DNA of 64,000 nt from Actinosynnema sp042752395 (GCF_042752395.1 NZ_JBHYXZ010000022.1:1-64000), one strand, 5' to 3'; positions 17,022 through 25,985 are shown, counted from the stretch's first letter. Numbers and translations are program-made. Notes: generated by a model from the letters alone, not told the origin.

Positions 17022-17483
17022 TCACCGAGTGAGGTGACGCTCTGCGCGCCCACCCGGGTGATCGGACGACGACGCTGATCATGTCGCGCATTGCCCGCGT
17101 GATCCGCTCCCACGGTCAATTCGGGGCAACTGAACGGGGTGCACGCGCCGGTGAGCAGGTGAGGAAACGCGACACCACACGAGTGCCGGCGGGTCGGAAA
17201 CGCTCACACGGGGTCCAGGCCTGCACCGCGGATGCGATCGACCTCGACCTGCCACGGCTCGTGCCCGAGCGTTGGACCGATGGCCGGCGTCGACTACGGC
17301 GGCCCTGCCGCCCGGGACGTATCACGGCAGCATCACGATGCGTGTCCGGGCCGACGCCTTGACGGGCGCGGTCATCGAGTCGAGCAGCGGGCCGTCGATC
17401 CGCCACGTGGTGCGCGATCGGCACGCCACACCGCGCCTACCGGACCCGGCGGCCGAGCCGGTCTCGTGTCGACCGGTGTGCCG
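17022..17483. other. Convergent intergenic stretch, nothing recognised
   Basis: This 462-bp interval separates two converging genes. I found no credible gene and no clear terminator hairpin. Confidence 0.4.
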
Positions 17484-19913
17484 TCACCGGCGCTGCGTGT
17501 CGTCGGGCTCGGTGGTGGCGAGGGTGAAATAGGCTTCCTCCTCCTGCGCGAAGTGCAGCGTCAGGATCGCGTCGAGCCCGTACAGGGTCGCCCGGAGGTC
17601 GTCGACCTGGTCGGGGTGGACGGCGTTCGGCGATTCGGCGAGGTGGCGGCCCAGCCTGCGCACCAGCCGTTCGATCTCCGCGTGCCCCCGGCTCATGGTG
17701 AGCGTCCCCTCGCTCCCGCCGAGCAGGCCCGCCAGAGCGGGGTAGAGCGTGGTGTCCTCGGCGTGCTCGTGGGGCAGCAGTCGGTCGGTGAGGAGGCGGT
17801 AGGTGTCGCGCAGCAGCGCGTCCGTCCCGGGGCCGACGCCGTCGGCCAGCGCGTCCGCGGCTCGCCGGACCATCGCCCGGACCTGGATGAGGTCGTCGTG
17901 CTCGCGGGCGAAGCGGTGGAGCAGGCGGTCGGCCTCGGCGGGCGGCCGCCGCGCCGGGCCGGTCAACGCCCGCAGGGCGTTGGCGATCACGATCAGGTCG
18001 ATGCCCTCCTGGACCACGGCCCCGACGACGGGCACCAGCAGGCCGCCGGCGGCCGCCAGCATGGCCAGCAGCGACGCGAGGGTGCCGATGGCGGCGCTCT
18101 GCACGGCGAGCCGTCGGGCACGACGCGCGGTTTCCACGGCGTCGGCCAGTCGGTCGATCCGGTCGTCGAGGATCACCGCGTCCGCGGCCTGTGCGGCGGC
18201 GGTGGAGCCGCGCGAGCCCAGGGCCACGCCCACGTCGGCGGCGGCCAGCGCGGGCGCGTCGTTGATGCCGTCGCCGACCATCGCGGTGACGCCCTCCGAG
18301 CGGACCTCGCGCACGTGGGCGATCTTGTCGGCGGGGGTGGCGTCGGCGTGCACCTCGTCGATGCCCAGCATCCCGGCGACTTCGGTGGCGTTGTCGACGC
18401 GGTCGCCGGTGAGCAGCACGACGCGCCGCACTCCGGCGGAGCGCAGCCTGCGCATCGTGCGCGCCGCGTCGGACCGGATCCGGTCGCGCACGAACAGCGC
18501 GGCCAGCGGTTCGCCGCCACGACGGACCCAGACGACCCCGGCGAGGTCGAGACGGGCGCGGCGCGCGGCGGCGCGTGCCCAGGGCGGCAGCCCCTCGTCG
18601 GCCGGTGGCCGCCCCACCTCGACGGTCCGGCCGTCGACGAGCCCGGAGGCCCCCTGCCCGGGAACCTCGGTCACCGACTCGGCGGGCAGCGGTCGCACCC
18701 GTGCGCGTTCGGCGGCGCGCAGCACCGCTCCGGCGAGCACGTGCGGTGAGTACCGCTCGACCGCCGCCGCGTGGGCCAGTGCCTCCTCGGCGCTCGTGCC
18801 CGGCGCGCACGCCACGTCGACCACCTCGGGCCTGCCCTCGGTGACCGTGCCGGTCTTGTCCATGACGAGGGTGGTCACCCGGCCGAGGAGTTCGAGCGCC
18901 GCCCCGCCTTTGACCACCACGCCGGAACGCGACGCGCGGGACATGCCACCGGTGACGGCGATGGGCACGGCGAGCAGCAGGGGGCACGGTGTGGCGGTGA
19001 CCAGGACCGCCACCGCACGACCCGGGTCGCCGCTCGCCACCCACGCGAAGGCGGCGACCAGCAGTGCCGCGGGCAGGAACCACGTCGCGACCCGATCGGC
19101 CAGCCGCGCCACCGGCGCACTCGCCGCGGCCGCTTGCCGGGCCAGTTCCACCACGCCGGCGTAGGTGCTGTCCGCGGCGGTCGCCGTGGCTGTCAGGTCG
19201 ACCGCGGCGCCGGCGTTGACCACGCCGCTGCGCACCGGTTCGGCCGGGGCGCGGAAGACCGGGACCGCTTCTCCGGTCAGCGCCGACTCGTCGAACGTCC
19301 CGGCGCGGACCAGCGTGCCGTCGACCGGGACGACCTCGCCGGGCAGCACCACCACCCGGTCGCCGGGCCGCACCCGGGTGATCGGCGTGGTGACGACATC
19401 GTCCCCGCGGCGCACGTGGGCCCGGCTGGGGGCGCGTTCCAGCAGTGCCGACAGGTCCCGGCCCGCCCGCCGCTGGGCGGCGGACTCGAGCACCCGACCC
19501 GTGGCGACCATCACGGCGATGATCGCGCCGGCCAGGAACTCGCCGACGGCCAGCGTGCCACCCAGGGCCAGCACCGCGAGCACGTCCGCGCCGTACCGGC
19601 GGGCCTTCAGATCCGCCAGCACCCGGGTGGTCGCCGGCACCAGGGTGACGCCGTCGGCAAGCGCCCACAGGACCGCCGCGGGCGCCGGCCCGGCCGTCCT
19701 GGCGACCGCGCCACCTGCCAGCAGCACCGTGACGAGCACCAGCAGTGCCATCTCGCCGGACGGCACCCGGCGTCGGCGGCCGTCCTCGGCCGACGCCCGC
19801 CTCCGGCCGGGCTCGCCGGCCGGAGAACCCTGCGAAGCGCGGGTCCCGTCACCAGGCTCCCGACGCGGTGGCGATCCGGCGCGCCGATCGCGTCGCCACA
19901 GGGGGGTGGTCAC
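17484..19913 (-). CDS. P1B-type metal-transporting ATPase fused to a C-terminal hemerythrin domain
   Basis: An 809-residue protein. After a basic 55-residue N-tail come the membrane helices, actuator motif FDESALTGEAVPV (about 207), metal-site helix TATPCPLLLAVP (TPC at 308-310), phosphorylation site DKTGT (Asp352) and hinge MVGDGINDAPALA. Residues about 640-790 form a hemerythrin-like bundle (FAREHDDL, LLPHEHAEDTTLYPAL, MSRGHAEIERL, LTLHFAQEEEAYF) with the His/Glu set for a di-iron site. TPC plus hemerythrin matches the P1B-5 subgroup, whose members have been linked to Ni and Fe. No N-terminal heavy-metal domain is present. It starts 3 nt after the USP stop, so the two form an operon. Confidence 0.9.
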   Translation of the reverse strand: MTTPLWRRDRRAGSPPRREPGDGTRASQGSPAGEPGRRRASAEDGRRRRVPSGEMALLVLVTVLLAGGAVARTAGPAPAAVLWALADGVTLVPATTRVLADLKARRYGADVLAVLALGGTLAVGEFLAGAIIAVMVATGRVLESAAQRRAGRDLSALLERAPSRAHVRRGDDVVTTPITRVRPGDRVVVLPGEVVPVDGTLVRAGTFDESALTGEAVPVFRAPAEPVRSGVVNAGAAVDLTATATAADSTYAGVVELARQAAAASAPVARLADRVATWFLPAALLVAAFAWVASGDPGRAVAVLVTATPCPLLLAVPIAVTGGMSRASRSGVVVKGGAALELLGRVTTLVMDKTGTVTEGRPEVVDVACAPGTSAEEALAHAAAVERYSPHVLAGAVLRAAERARVRPLPAESVTEVPGQGASGLVDGRTVEVGRPPADEGLPPWARAAARRARLDLAGVVWVRRGGEPLAALFVRDRIRSDAARTMRRLRSAGVRRVVLLTGDRVDNATEVAGMLGIDEVHADATPADKIAHVREVRSEGVTAMVGDGINDAPALAAADVGVALGSRGSTAAAQAADAVILDDRIDRLADAVETARRARRLAVQSAAIGTLASLLAMLAAAGGLLVPVVGAVVQEGIDLIVIANALRALTGPARRPPAEADRLLHRFAREHDDLIQVRAMVRRAADALADGVGPGTDALLRDTYRLLTDRLLPHEHAEDTTLYPALAGLLGGSEGTLTMSRGHAEIERLVRRLGRHLAESPNAVHPDQVDDLRATLYGLDAILTLHFAQEEEAYFTLATTEPDDTQRR

Positions 19914-19916
19914 AGG

Positions 19917-20351
19917 TCAGGTCCGGCCGGGCGGCACGACCACGACCGGGCACGTCGCGTGGCGCAGGCAGTCCGCCGCCACGCTGCCCAGGAACACCTC
20001 GCTCAGCCTGGTGTGCCCGTGGGTGCCGACGACCAGCAGGTCCGCCTGCCGTGACGCCCGGGACAGCGCGGTTCCCGCGTCGCCGACGACGGTCACCTCG
20101 GCGACCGGTGGCGCACCCGGCACGGTGGCACGGACCTCGTCCACGATCGCGTGCAGTTCCTCTGCGGGGTGCCGGTGGTCGGGTCGGTCGGCGTGCGGGT
20201 GCACGCCCATCGACGTCGCCGCCACGAACTCCGGCTCGCGCAACCACGCCATCGTCGCCTCGACGGTGTCGCCCGTCTTCATCGCCTGCCTCAACGCCCA
20301 GCGCAGCGCCTCACGGCTCGCCGGGGAGCCGTCCACACCGATGAGGATCAT
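19917..20351 (-). CDS. Universal stress protein, single domain
   Basis: A 144-residue UspA-fold protein. It begins MILIGVDGSPASREALRWAL and ends with the ATP-binding loop VVGTHGHTRLSEVFLGSVA, which fits G-x2-G-x9-G-(S/T), so nucleotide binding is expected. ATG at 20351 has GAGAAGG upstream. It is the first gene of a two-gene operon with the P1B ATPase, the same USP-cation ATPase pairing as Rv1996-Rv1997 (CtpF) in the mycobacterial DosR regulon. Two DosR-like sites (20407-20420, 20430-20443) lie upstream. Confidence 0.92.
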   Translation of the reverse strand: MILIGVDGSPASREALRWALRQAMKTGDTVEATMAWLREPEFVAATSMGVHPHADRPDHRHPAEELHAIVDEVRATVPGAPPVAEVTVVGDAGTALSRASRQADLLVVGTHGHTRLSEVFLGSVAADCLRHATCPVVVVPPGRT

Positions 20352-20406
20352 GATCCTTCTCCTCTCCCTCCACCTGAAGCGTTCGCCCCGCGACCGCGTG
20401 CCGGCA

Positions 20407-20443
20407 GGGGCCTAAGTCACGACCACCGAGGGTCGATGCGCCC
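20407..20443 (-). promoter_or_regulatory. Pair of DosR-like boxes before the USP-ATPase operon
   Basis: Site 1 (20407-20420) reads GTGACTTAGGCCCC on the minus strand, two mismatches to GGGNCNNNRGTCCC. Site 2 (20430-20443) reads GGGTCGATGCGCCC on the plus strand, two mismatches. Their starts are 23 bp apart, and the nearer is 56 bp from the USP ATG. Confidence 0.5.
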
Positions 20444-20646
20444 GGCTGCGGTGGACGCGACGCCCATCCGGGGGATCGGGGCGGGGCGTGCCCTGGGCGT
20501 TCGGCCGTGCGAGCCGTCCAGCGGACCGCACGAACCGCGCAGCCCGTTCGCCCGGTCGCCGCGCGCTGGGCGAGGGCACGAGCGTGTTCGACGTCGCAGT
20601 GGACGGTGCGTCGCACCGGTGGGACGACGCACGCCGAACCGGTCGA

Positions 20647-21018
20647 TCAGACGTGGCTGTCCTGGGCCGCGGCCAGGCTCGCGCGGCAGCAGCGGATGAG
20701 CTGCCGGGTGGCGGGACCTTCGGGGATGCGCCGGCAGCGGGTGCAGCGGACGGCGACCGTGCCGGTCAGCTCGTCGACGCTGATGTCGGCGGCGCACTCG
20801 CACGCGCGGCACCAGCGGTGACCGGTGACGGGGATGACGTGCGTCCGGGAGTGCACGCAGTGGTGCAGCCAGCGGCGGTGGATGCGGCAGGTGATGCGTT
20901 CGAGGGGGTTCAGCCCGGTCTCCTCGGCGGCGTCCTCGCGGGTCAGCACGGCGGCGAGCGCGACGTCCCGGACCTCGGCGTAGGGATCGCGTCGACTGGT
21001 CTCCAGCAGCGTGGACAT
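20647..21018 (-). CDS. Small Cys/His-rich protein, unknown function
   Basis: A 123-residue protein. The N-terminal third is acidic-helical (DPYAEVRDVALAAVLTRED). The rest is dense in potential metal ligands: CRIHRRWLHHCVHS, HRWCRACECAAD and VRCTRCRR, suggesting one or two zinc sites of ribbon type. ATG at 21018 has GGAGG 5 nt upstream. A DosR-like box at 21147-21160 lies 129 bp upstream, and the flanking genes are all dormancy-type. I do not recognise a named family. Confidence 0.72.
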   Translation of the reverse strand: MSTLLETSRRDPYAEVRDVALAAVLTREDAAEETGLNPLERITCRIHRRWLHHCVHSRTHVIPVTGHRWCRACECAADISVDELTGTVAVRCTRCRRIPEGPATRQLIRCCRASLAAAQDSHV

Positions 21019-21146
21019 GACGGCCTCCGGGCTTCCTCGTGCAGGCTTCCAGCCTCCGCCGCGGCCGGATCGCCCGACACGGCACGAAGACACCACCTCT
21101 GGGGGACGTCGGACGAGTCCACCACGCAGGCCTGCCCTGATCCGCC

Positions 21147-21160
21147 GGGACCAAAGGCCC
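21147..21160 (-). promoter_or_regulatory. DosR-like box upstream of the Cys/His-rich gene
   Basis: GGGACCAAAGGCCC; on the minus strand GGGCCTTTGGTCCC, a full match to GGGNCNNNRGTCCC. It lies 129 bp before the start at 21018. Confidence 0.6.
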
Positions 21161-21249
21161 GCGGCAGGTCCCGCCGAGCGCGTCCCGTGCGGCTCGCGTC
21201 GAAGCGGCCGGCGATCGCCGTTCGGACGGGACGCCGGTCCGTCACCCGG

Positions 21250-22245
21250 TCAGGGGGTGTGGCTCGCGGCGGTCGGTTCCAGCAGGAGTTCGTGGACGGG
21301 GCGGCGAGGGCTTGCGGGGACCAGGGAGCCGTAGCCGATGCGCAGCACGGTCTGAGGCTCCAGTGAGCCGCCCAGGGCGCGACGCAGCTCCTCGCGGACG
21401 GGTCGGACTTCGATGACCTGGGACATGAACGAGGCGGACAGGCCGAGGGTGGTGGCGGTGAGCAGCACGCGTTGCAGCGCCTGTCCGGCCTGGAGTTCGG
21501 CGAGAGGGCCCTCGTAGTACGAGCACAGCACGACGACGAGCGGGTCGGATTCGTAGTCCTTGCCGGGTGGGCGCTGCCTGGCCTGGAAGTCGCGCAACGC
21601 CCACTCGTCCTGGGGTTCGGGTCGTACGCCGGCCGAGGTGGTCGGGATGCCGTCGTCGGTCCGCGTGCCGGTCCACTCGGCCAGTTCGGTGCGCACGTCG
21701 GCGTTCCCGGACTGGATGTGGTGGGCCGTGGCCACGAGCCGTTGCAGGCGGGCGCGTTCGTCGCGGTCCGTGACGACGTGCAGCCAGGACCGCTCCCGTT
21801 CGGCGGCGCGCACCAGCGCGTGGCGGTGCCGGACCGGCACCGGGACGTCCCGGAACGGCTTGCGGTTGGTTCGCCGGGCCGGGACGGCCTTGGCCAGTTC
21901 GCGGGTTTCGGCGTCGAGGACGTCGTGCCCACCGCGGCGGATCGTGGCCAGCGCGCCCGGCGCGTCGGCTCCCGGCATCAGGGTCACGAGCGGGCGGACG
22001 CCGTGCCGGCGCAGGGCCAGGCGGAGGTTGTAGAGGGCCGCGCCGCAGGACAGCCGCAGCTCCCGGTGCTCCGGGTCGGTGGCGGGCAGCACGCGCGCGG
22101 CGTCGGGGTGCAGTTCGATGCGGTCGGGGGCGAGCCGGAACCGCCAGGGCTGGGTGTTGTGCAGCGACGGCGCCAACGTCGCCGCGGTGAGCATGTCGGT
22201 CACCACGTCGACCGCCAGTCCGAACACCTCGGTCACCTCGGTCAT
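21250..22245 (-). CDS. Acg-family nitroreductase-like protein
   Basis: A 331-residue protein of the Acg family (Rv2032, Rv3131 type), a duplicated nitroreductase fold. Signature parts are APSLHNTQPWRFRL near the start, LRLSCGAALYNLRLALRRHG and the central RRTNRKPF. The mycobacterial members bind FMN poorly and may store flavin, so reductase activity is not assured. ATG at 22245 is preceded by GCAGGGAC. It is divergent from the heme-GAF kinase gene, with one strong DosR-like box (22311-22324) between them. A second family member lies at 37847-38842. Confidence 0.88.
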   Translation of the reverse strand: MTEVTEVFGLAVDVVTDMLTAATLAPSLHNTQPWRFRLAPDRIELHPDAARVLPATDPEHRELRLSCGAALYNLRLALRRHGVRPLVTLMPGADAPGALATIRRGGHDVLDAETRELAKAVPARRTNRKPFRDVPVPVRHRHALVRAAERERSWLHVVTDRDERARLQRLVATAHHIQSGNADVRTELAEWTGTRTDDGIPTTSAGVRPEPQDEWALRDFQARQRPPGKDYESDPLVVVLCSYYEGPLAELQAGQALQRVLLTATTLGLSASFMSQVIEVRPVREELRRALGGSLEPQTVLRIGYGSLVPASPRRPVHELLLEPTAASHTP

Positions 22246-22310
22246 GTCCCTGCCCGTTCACCCGGTCGTGCCGTCGACTCCACTGTGCGGCACGGGAAGC
22301 CGGGTCCACA

Positions 22311-22324
22311 CGGGCGAAGGTCCC
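22311..22324. promoter_or_regulatory. DosR-like box between the divergent nitroreductase and sensor kinase genes
   Basis: CGGGCGAAGGTCCC has one mismatch to GGGNCNNNRGTCCC. It lies 66 bp before the nitroreductase ATG and 58 bp before the kinase GTG, so it could serve both. Confidence 0.55.
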
Positions 22325-22381
22325 GACCGACCAGAGCCGGTTGGACTTGGCGTCGGCGTCGGGTGGTGGAACGCTGTCGGT

Positions 22382-24076
22382 GTGTCCGGTGCCGAGGACG
22401 GGGATGAGCCGCGCCGCCTGCTCGGCGGCCTGCGGATGGACGAGCTGCTCGACGAGATGCGCGAGCGGTTGACCGAGATCGGTTCCACCCGGGACAAGAT
22501 GCAGGGTCTGCTGGACGCCGTGTTGGCGGTGGGCGCCGGGTTGGAGTTGGACTCGACGTTGCAGCGGATCGTGCAGGCGGCGGTGGGGCTGGTCGGGGCG
22601 CGGTACGGGGCGTTGGGCGTGTTGGGCGGTCGGGAAGACCTGTCGGAGTTCGTCTACGTCGGCATCGATCCGGAGACCCGTTCGCACATGGGGCATTTGC
22701 CGCAGGGCAAGGGACTGCTCGGCCTGTTGATCGCCGATCCGCGGGCGATCCGGCTGCACGACCTGGCGCAGCACCCGGCGTCGGTGGGCTTTCCGGCCAA
22801 CCACCCGCCGATGCACAGCTTCCTGGGTGTGCCGGTGCGGGTGCGTGACGAGGTGTTCGGCAACCTCTACATGACGGAGAAGGTCGACGGGTCGGATTTC
22901 AGCGCCGATGACGAGGTGGTGCTGACCGCGCTGGCCGCGGCGGCGGGTGTGGCGGTGGAGAACGCGCGCCTGTTCGAGCGGTCGCGGATGCGCGAGCGGT
23001 GGCTGGAGGCGACCGCCGAGATCAATTCGGTGTTGCTGGGCGGCGCGTCGCCGGAGGACGCTCTGCGGTTGATCGCCCAGCGGACGTGCGAGTTGCCGGC
23101 GGCGTCCATGTCGTTGATCGTGCTGGTGGAGGACTCCGACGTGCGGCGGCTGCGGTTGGCCGCGGGCGCGGGCGGCCAGGTCGAGGGCCGGGTGGGCGGC
23201 GCGTTCGCCGCGGCCGGGACGGTGGTGGAGGAGGTGTTGTCCACCGCCACGCCGATGCTGGTCGAAGACCTGGGCGGGCGGTTGGGCGACCTCCCCGTCG
23301 AAGTGGGCCCGGGGGTCGTGGTGCCGTTGCGCGCGGGCTCCGTCGTGACGGGTGTGCTGTTGGTGGGCCGTGAGAAGGGTGGGGCCCGGTTCGGCGCGGA
23401 GCAGGTGCCGTTGCTGGCGTCGTTCGCCGACCAGGCGGCGGTGGCGTTGGAGTTCGCCGAGAACCAGCGGGCCCGCCGGTTGGTGGACGTGCTGGAGGAC
23501 CGCGACCGGATCGCGCGGGACCTGCACGACCACGTCATCCAGCGGCTGTTCGCCACCGGGATGGGTTTGCAGGGCGCGTTGGGCGCGATCCGCGAGCCGC
23601 AGGCGCGGGAACGGGTGCGCAAGGCGGTGCACCAGCTGGACGAGACCGTGCTGGAGATCCGCACCTCGATCTTCGACCTGCAGGCGGGCGACGAGCTGCC
23701 GGGGCTGCGGCGGCGGCTGCTGGACCTGGTCTCCGAGCTGACCGAGCACGCGCCCGTGACGCCGACCGTGCGGATGAGCGGGACGGTGGACAACTCGGTT
23801 CCTGACGACGTGGGCGAGCACGCCGAGGCGGTGGTGCGGGAGGCGGTGACCAACGCCGTGAGGCACGCCCGGGCCAAGGAACTCGTCCTCACCGTGGAGG
23901 CGGGCGACGAACTGACCATCACGGTGGTGGACGACGGCGTCGGCATGCCGCCCGCGGTCGCCCGCAGCGGGCTGCGCAACCTCGAACAGCGTGCCGTCGC
24001 GTTGGGCGGCACGTGCTCGGTGACCGGTGAGCCTGCCGGCGGCACCCGCCTGACCTGGCAGGTTCCCCTGGTGTGA
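22382..24076 (+). CDS. Heme-GAF sensor histidine kinase of the DevS/DosT type
   Basis: A 564-residue protein closely following M. tuberculosis DevS (578 residues). GAF-A (about 45-185) includes ASVGFPANHPPMHSFLGVPVRV; His141 in that stretch aligns with the DevS heme ligand His149. GAF-B is about 210-365. The dimerisation helix has RIARDLHDHVIQRLF with His382 as phospho-acceptor. The HATPase_c domain includes REAVTNAVRHA and VVDDGVGMPP. There are no membrane helices, so it is a cytosolic gas or redox sensor (O2, NO, CO). The start is not certain: GTG 22382 preserves the expected N-terminal extension, while ATG 22436 is an alternative. No response regulator gene is adjacent. Confidence 0.92.
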   Translation: MSGAEDGDEPRRLLGGLRMDELLDEMRERLTEIGSTRDKMQGLLDAVLAVGAGLELDSTLQRIVQAAVGLVGARYGALGVLGGREDLSEFVYVGIDPETRSHMGHLPQGKGLLGLLIADPRAIRLHDLAQHPASVGFPANHPPMHSFLGVPVRVRDEVFGNLYMTEKVDGSDFSADDEVVLTALAAAAGVAVENARLFERSRMRERWLEATAEINSVLLGGASPEDALRLIAQRTCELPAASMSLIVLVEDSDVRRLRLAAGAGGQVEGRVGGAFAAAGTVVEEVLSTATPMLVEDLGGRLGDLPVEVGPGVVVPLRAGSVVTGVLLVGREKGGARFGAEQVPLLASFADQAAVALEFAENQRARRLVDVLEDRDRIARDLHDHVIQRLFATGMGLQGALGAIREPQARERVRKAVHQLDETVLEIRTSIFDLQAGDELPGLRRRLLDLVSELTEHAPVTPTVRMSGTVDNSVPDDVGEHAEAVVREAVTNAVRHARAKELVLTVEAGDELTITVVDDGVGMPPAVARSGLRNLEQRAVALGGTCSVTGEPAGGTRLTWQVPLV

Positions 24077-24117
24077 GGCCCGGCAGGCGCGCCGTGCCCC
24101 CGGGCGCGCACGGCTGC

Positions 24118-24834
24118 TCAACGCACGGCGGGCACCCGGTCGGTCGCGGTCGGCTGCCGCGGGATCAGCCCGGCGGGGTAGCGGTGCGCGACGAGCACGG
24201 GACAGGGGGCGTGGTGGAGCGCCGCGCGGGTGACCGGACCCCGTCCCGCCAGGACGAGCAGGTCGGTGTCGGCGTACCGGCCGAGCGCCTCGTGCGGGTG
24301 CATCCTGGCCAACAACGACGTGTGGCGCGTGCCGTCCAGCACCTGGTCGGCGTGGATCAGGGGCCACTCGGGGTCGTCGGCCCGCACCGGCAGCGGCGGC
24401 GTGGCGTGCAGGATCCGCAGCGCCGCCCGGTGGCGTCGCGCCTGGTCGACGGCGCGGGCCAGGGCCAGGTCGTCGTCGGCCGGGTCGCCCGACAGCAGCG
24501 CGGTCACCCTGTGGTGGGCACGCCGCAGCGCCTCCGCGGTGCCGCGGACCACGGCGACGTCGCACGCGGCGTGGTCAGCCAGCGGCAGCACCAGCCGTCC
24601 GAGCCCGAACGACGTGCCGTTGGCGCCGCGGTGGGGGACCACGAGCAGACCCGCCCGGTGGCTGACCCGCAGCAGGTCGCCGACCGGGTCCTCGGCGGGA
24701 GGGCGCACCTCCAGCGGCGCGGCGGTCCGCTCCGCGTGCTCGGCCGCCCACCGCACGGCGGCCCGTCCCCACGGGGAATCGTCCCCCGCCACGACGATGG
24801 GCGGGGATGTCGCGGTGAGGCGCCGTTCGTCCAT
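24118..24834 (-). CDS. Divergent tandem universal stress protein
   Basis: A 238-residue protein. It begins with a USP-like strand (PPIVVAGDDSPWGRAAVRWAAEHA). The first half keeps LLVVPHRGANGTSFGLG, a degenerate nucleotide loop. The second half (about 110-220) has LLVLAGRGPVTRAALHHAPCPVLVAH, where the canonical GxxGxxxxxxxxxG spacing is lost. ATP binding is therefore doubtful. It is convergent with the kinase gene and divergent from the next USP; two weak DosR-like sites lie between the USPs. Confidence 0.8.
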   Translation of the reverse strand: MDERRLTATSPPIVVAGDDSPWGRAAVRWAAEHAERTAAPLEVRPPAEDPVGDLLRVSHRAGLLVVPHRGANGTSFGLGRLVLPLADHAACDVAVVRGTAEALRRAHHRVTALLSGDPADDDLALARAVDQARRHRAALRILHATPPLPVRADDPEWPLIHADQVLDGTRHTSLLARMHPHEALGRYADTDLLVLAGRGPVTRAALHHAPCPVLVAHRYPAGLIPRQPTATDRVPAVR

Positions 24835-24869
24835 GCCTCCACCATCACCCGGCCGGCGCGCCGGCGACG

Positions 24870-24906
24870 CAGCCGTTGGTCCCTGTCCGATGAGGTCCTA
24901 GGACCA
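24870..24906. promoter_or_regulatory. Weak pair of DosR-like boxes between divergent USP genes
   Basis: CAGCCGTTGGTCCC (24870-24883, two mismatches) and AGGTCCTAGGACCA (24893-24906, three mismatches but perfectly palindromic). Starts are 23 bp apart, as in other pairs in this window. Confidence 0.4.
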
Positions 24907-25001
24907 CTGTTCGCGGCCGGCCGGGTGCCTACCGTCGGGAGGGCGGACCGAGCGGCGGCACGTCGGCCGCCCCGGAGCCGGGGATGCGGAGGGTACCGGT
25001 G

Positions 25002-25940
25002 ATGAGCGCTCCGATCGTGGTCGGTGTGGACGGTTCGACGTCGGCGTTGACGGCCGTCGAGTGGGCCGCCGAGGAAGCGGCACGGCACCACGTGCCGCTC
25101 GAAATCCTGCACACCTACGTGTTGCCCCGGCGCGGCTACCCGGACCTGGTGCTGACCGCCGACAACGTCCGCAAGGCGTTCGAGCAGCAGGCGTGGCAGT
25201 GGACCGAGGAGGCCGCGGCCGCGGCCCGCGCCGCCACGCCCGCGACGGAGGTGGAGACCTCCGTCGTGGTCGACCGACCCGCCGCCGCGCTGGTCGCCGC
25301 CTCCCGCCACGCCCGACTCGTCGTGCTGGGCTCACGAGGGCTGGGAGGCTTCACCGGGCTGCTGCTCGGCTCCGTGGCCGTCGCGGTCACGGCGCACGCG
25401 CAGAGCCCCGTGGTCGTCGTCCGCGGCGGGTTCCACGAGGACGGTCCCGTGGTCGTGGGTGTGGACGGCTCGCCGGCGAGCGAGCGTGCGATCGCCTTCG
25501 CGTTCGACCAGGCGTCCTCGGCCGGCGTGCCGTTGACGGCGGTGATCGCCTGGACCGACTTCCCGGTCGAGAGCGCCTACCAGTCCCGCATCACGGTCGA
25601 CTGGTCCCAGGTCGGCGGCGAGCAGTCGCGCCTGCTGGCCGAACGCCTCGCCGGTTGGCAGGAGGAGTACCCGGACGTCCACGTGGTGCGTGCCGTCGTC
25701 CGCGACCGCCCGGTCCACGCACTGCTGGCCGCGGCACGCGGAGCCCGGCTGCTGGTCGTGGGCAGCCACGGCGCGGGCGGCTTCAGGGGCATGCTGCTCG
25801 GCTCGGCCGGCCACGCCCTCGTCCACCACGCGCCCTGCCCGGTGGCGGTGGTCCGACCGGCCGTCGCGGCCGGAGCACGACGGAGCACGACGGAGCCGGC
25901 CCGTCCCGTAGCACCGTCGAGCCGGACGTCCCGGTGGTGA
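25002..25940 (+). CDS. Tandem-domain universal stress protein
   Basis: A 312-residue protein with two UspA domains. Domain 1 (about 1-145) begins IVVGVDGSTSALTAVEWA and has VVLGSRGLGGFTGLLLGSVA. Domain 2 (about 152-290) begins VVVGVDGSPASERAIAFA and has LVVGSHGAGGFRGMLLGSAG. Both nucleotide loops fit G-x2-G-x9-G-S. It resembles Rv2005c/Rv2623-type DosR-regulated USPs. ATG at 25002 has GGAGGG 9 nt upstream. The C-terminal 20 residues are Ser/Arg/Pro-rich and probably disordered. Confidence 0.93.
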   Translation: MSAPIVVGVDGSTSALTAVEWAAEEAARHHVPLEILHTYVLPRRGYPDLVLTADNVRKAFEQQAWQWTEEAAAAARAATPATEVETSVVVDRPAAALVAASRHARLVVLGSRGLGGFTGLLLGSVAVAVTAHAQSPVVVVRGGFHEDGPVVVGVDGSPASERAIAFAFDQASSAGVPLTAVIAWTDFPVESAYQSRITVDWSQVGGEQSRLLAERLAGWQEEYPDVHVVRAVVRDRPVHALLAAARGARLLVVGSHGAGGFRGMLLGSAGHALVHHAPCPVAVVRPAVAAGARRSTTEPARPVAPSSRTSRW

Positions 25941-25985
25941 GCCGCCCCGGGCGGCCCGTCGCGTCGCCGGCCCGGCGGCCCGCGC

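Noticed and set aside
21242..24565. 1107-codon open frame on the minus strand opposite the nitroreductase and kinase genes
   Set aside because: It is antisense to two well-supported genes, is His/Arg/Pro-rich, and has no family motif; it arises from the GC-rich third codon positions.
24504..25310. 268-codon minus-strand frame overlapping both USP genes
   Set aside because: Antisense to the tandem USP in its first half and out of frame with the other USP in its second; composition is a shadow.
25941..25956. GCCGCC/GGCGGC short hairpin after the tandem USP as a terminator
   Set aside because: The stem is only six base pairs and common in such GC-rich sequence, so it is too weak to call.
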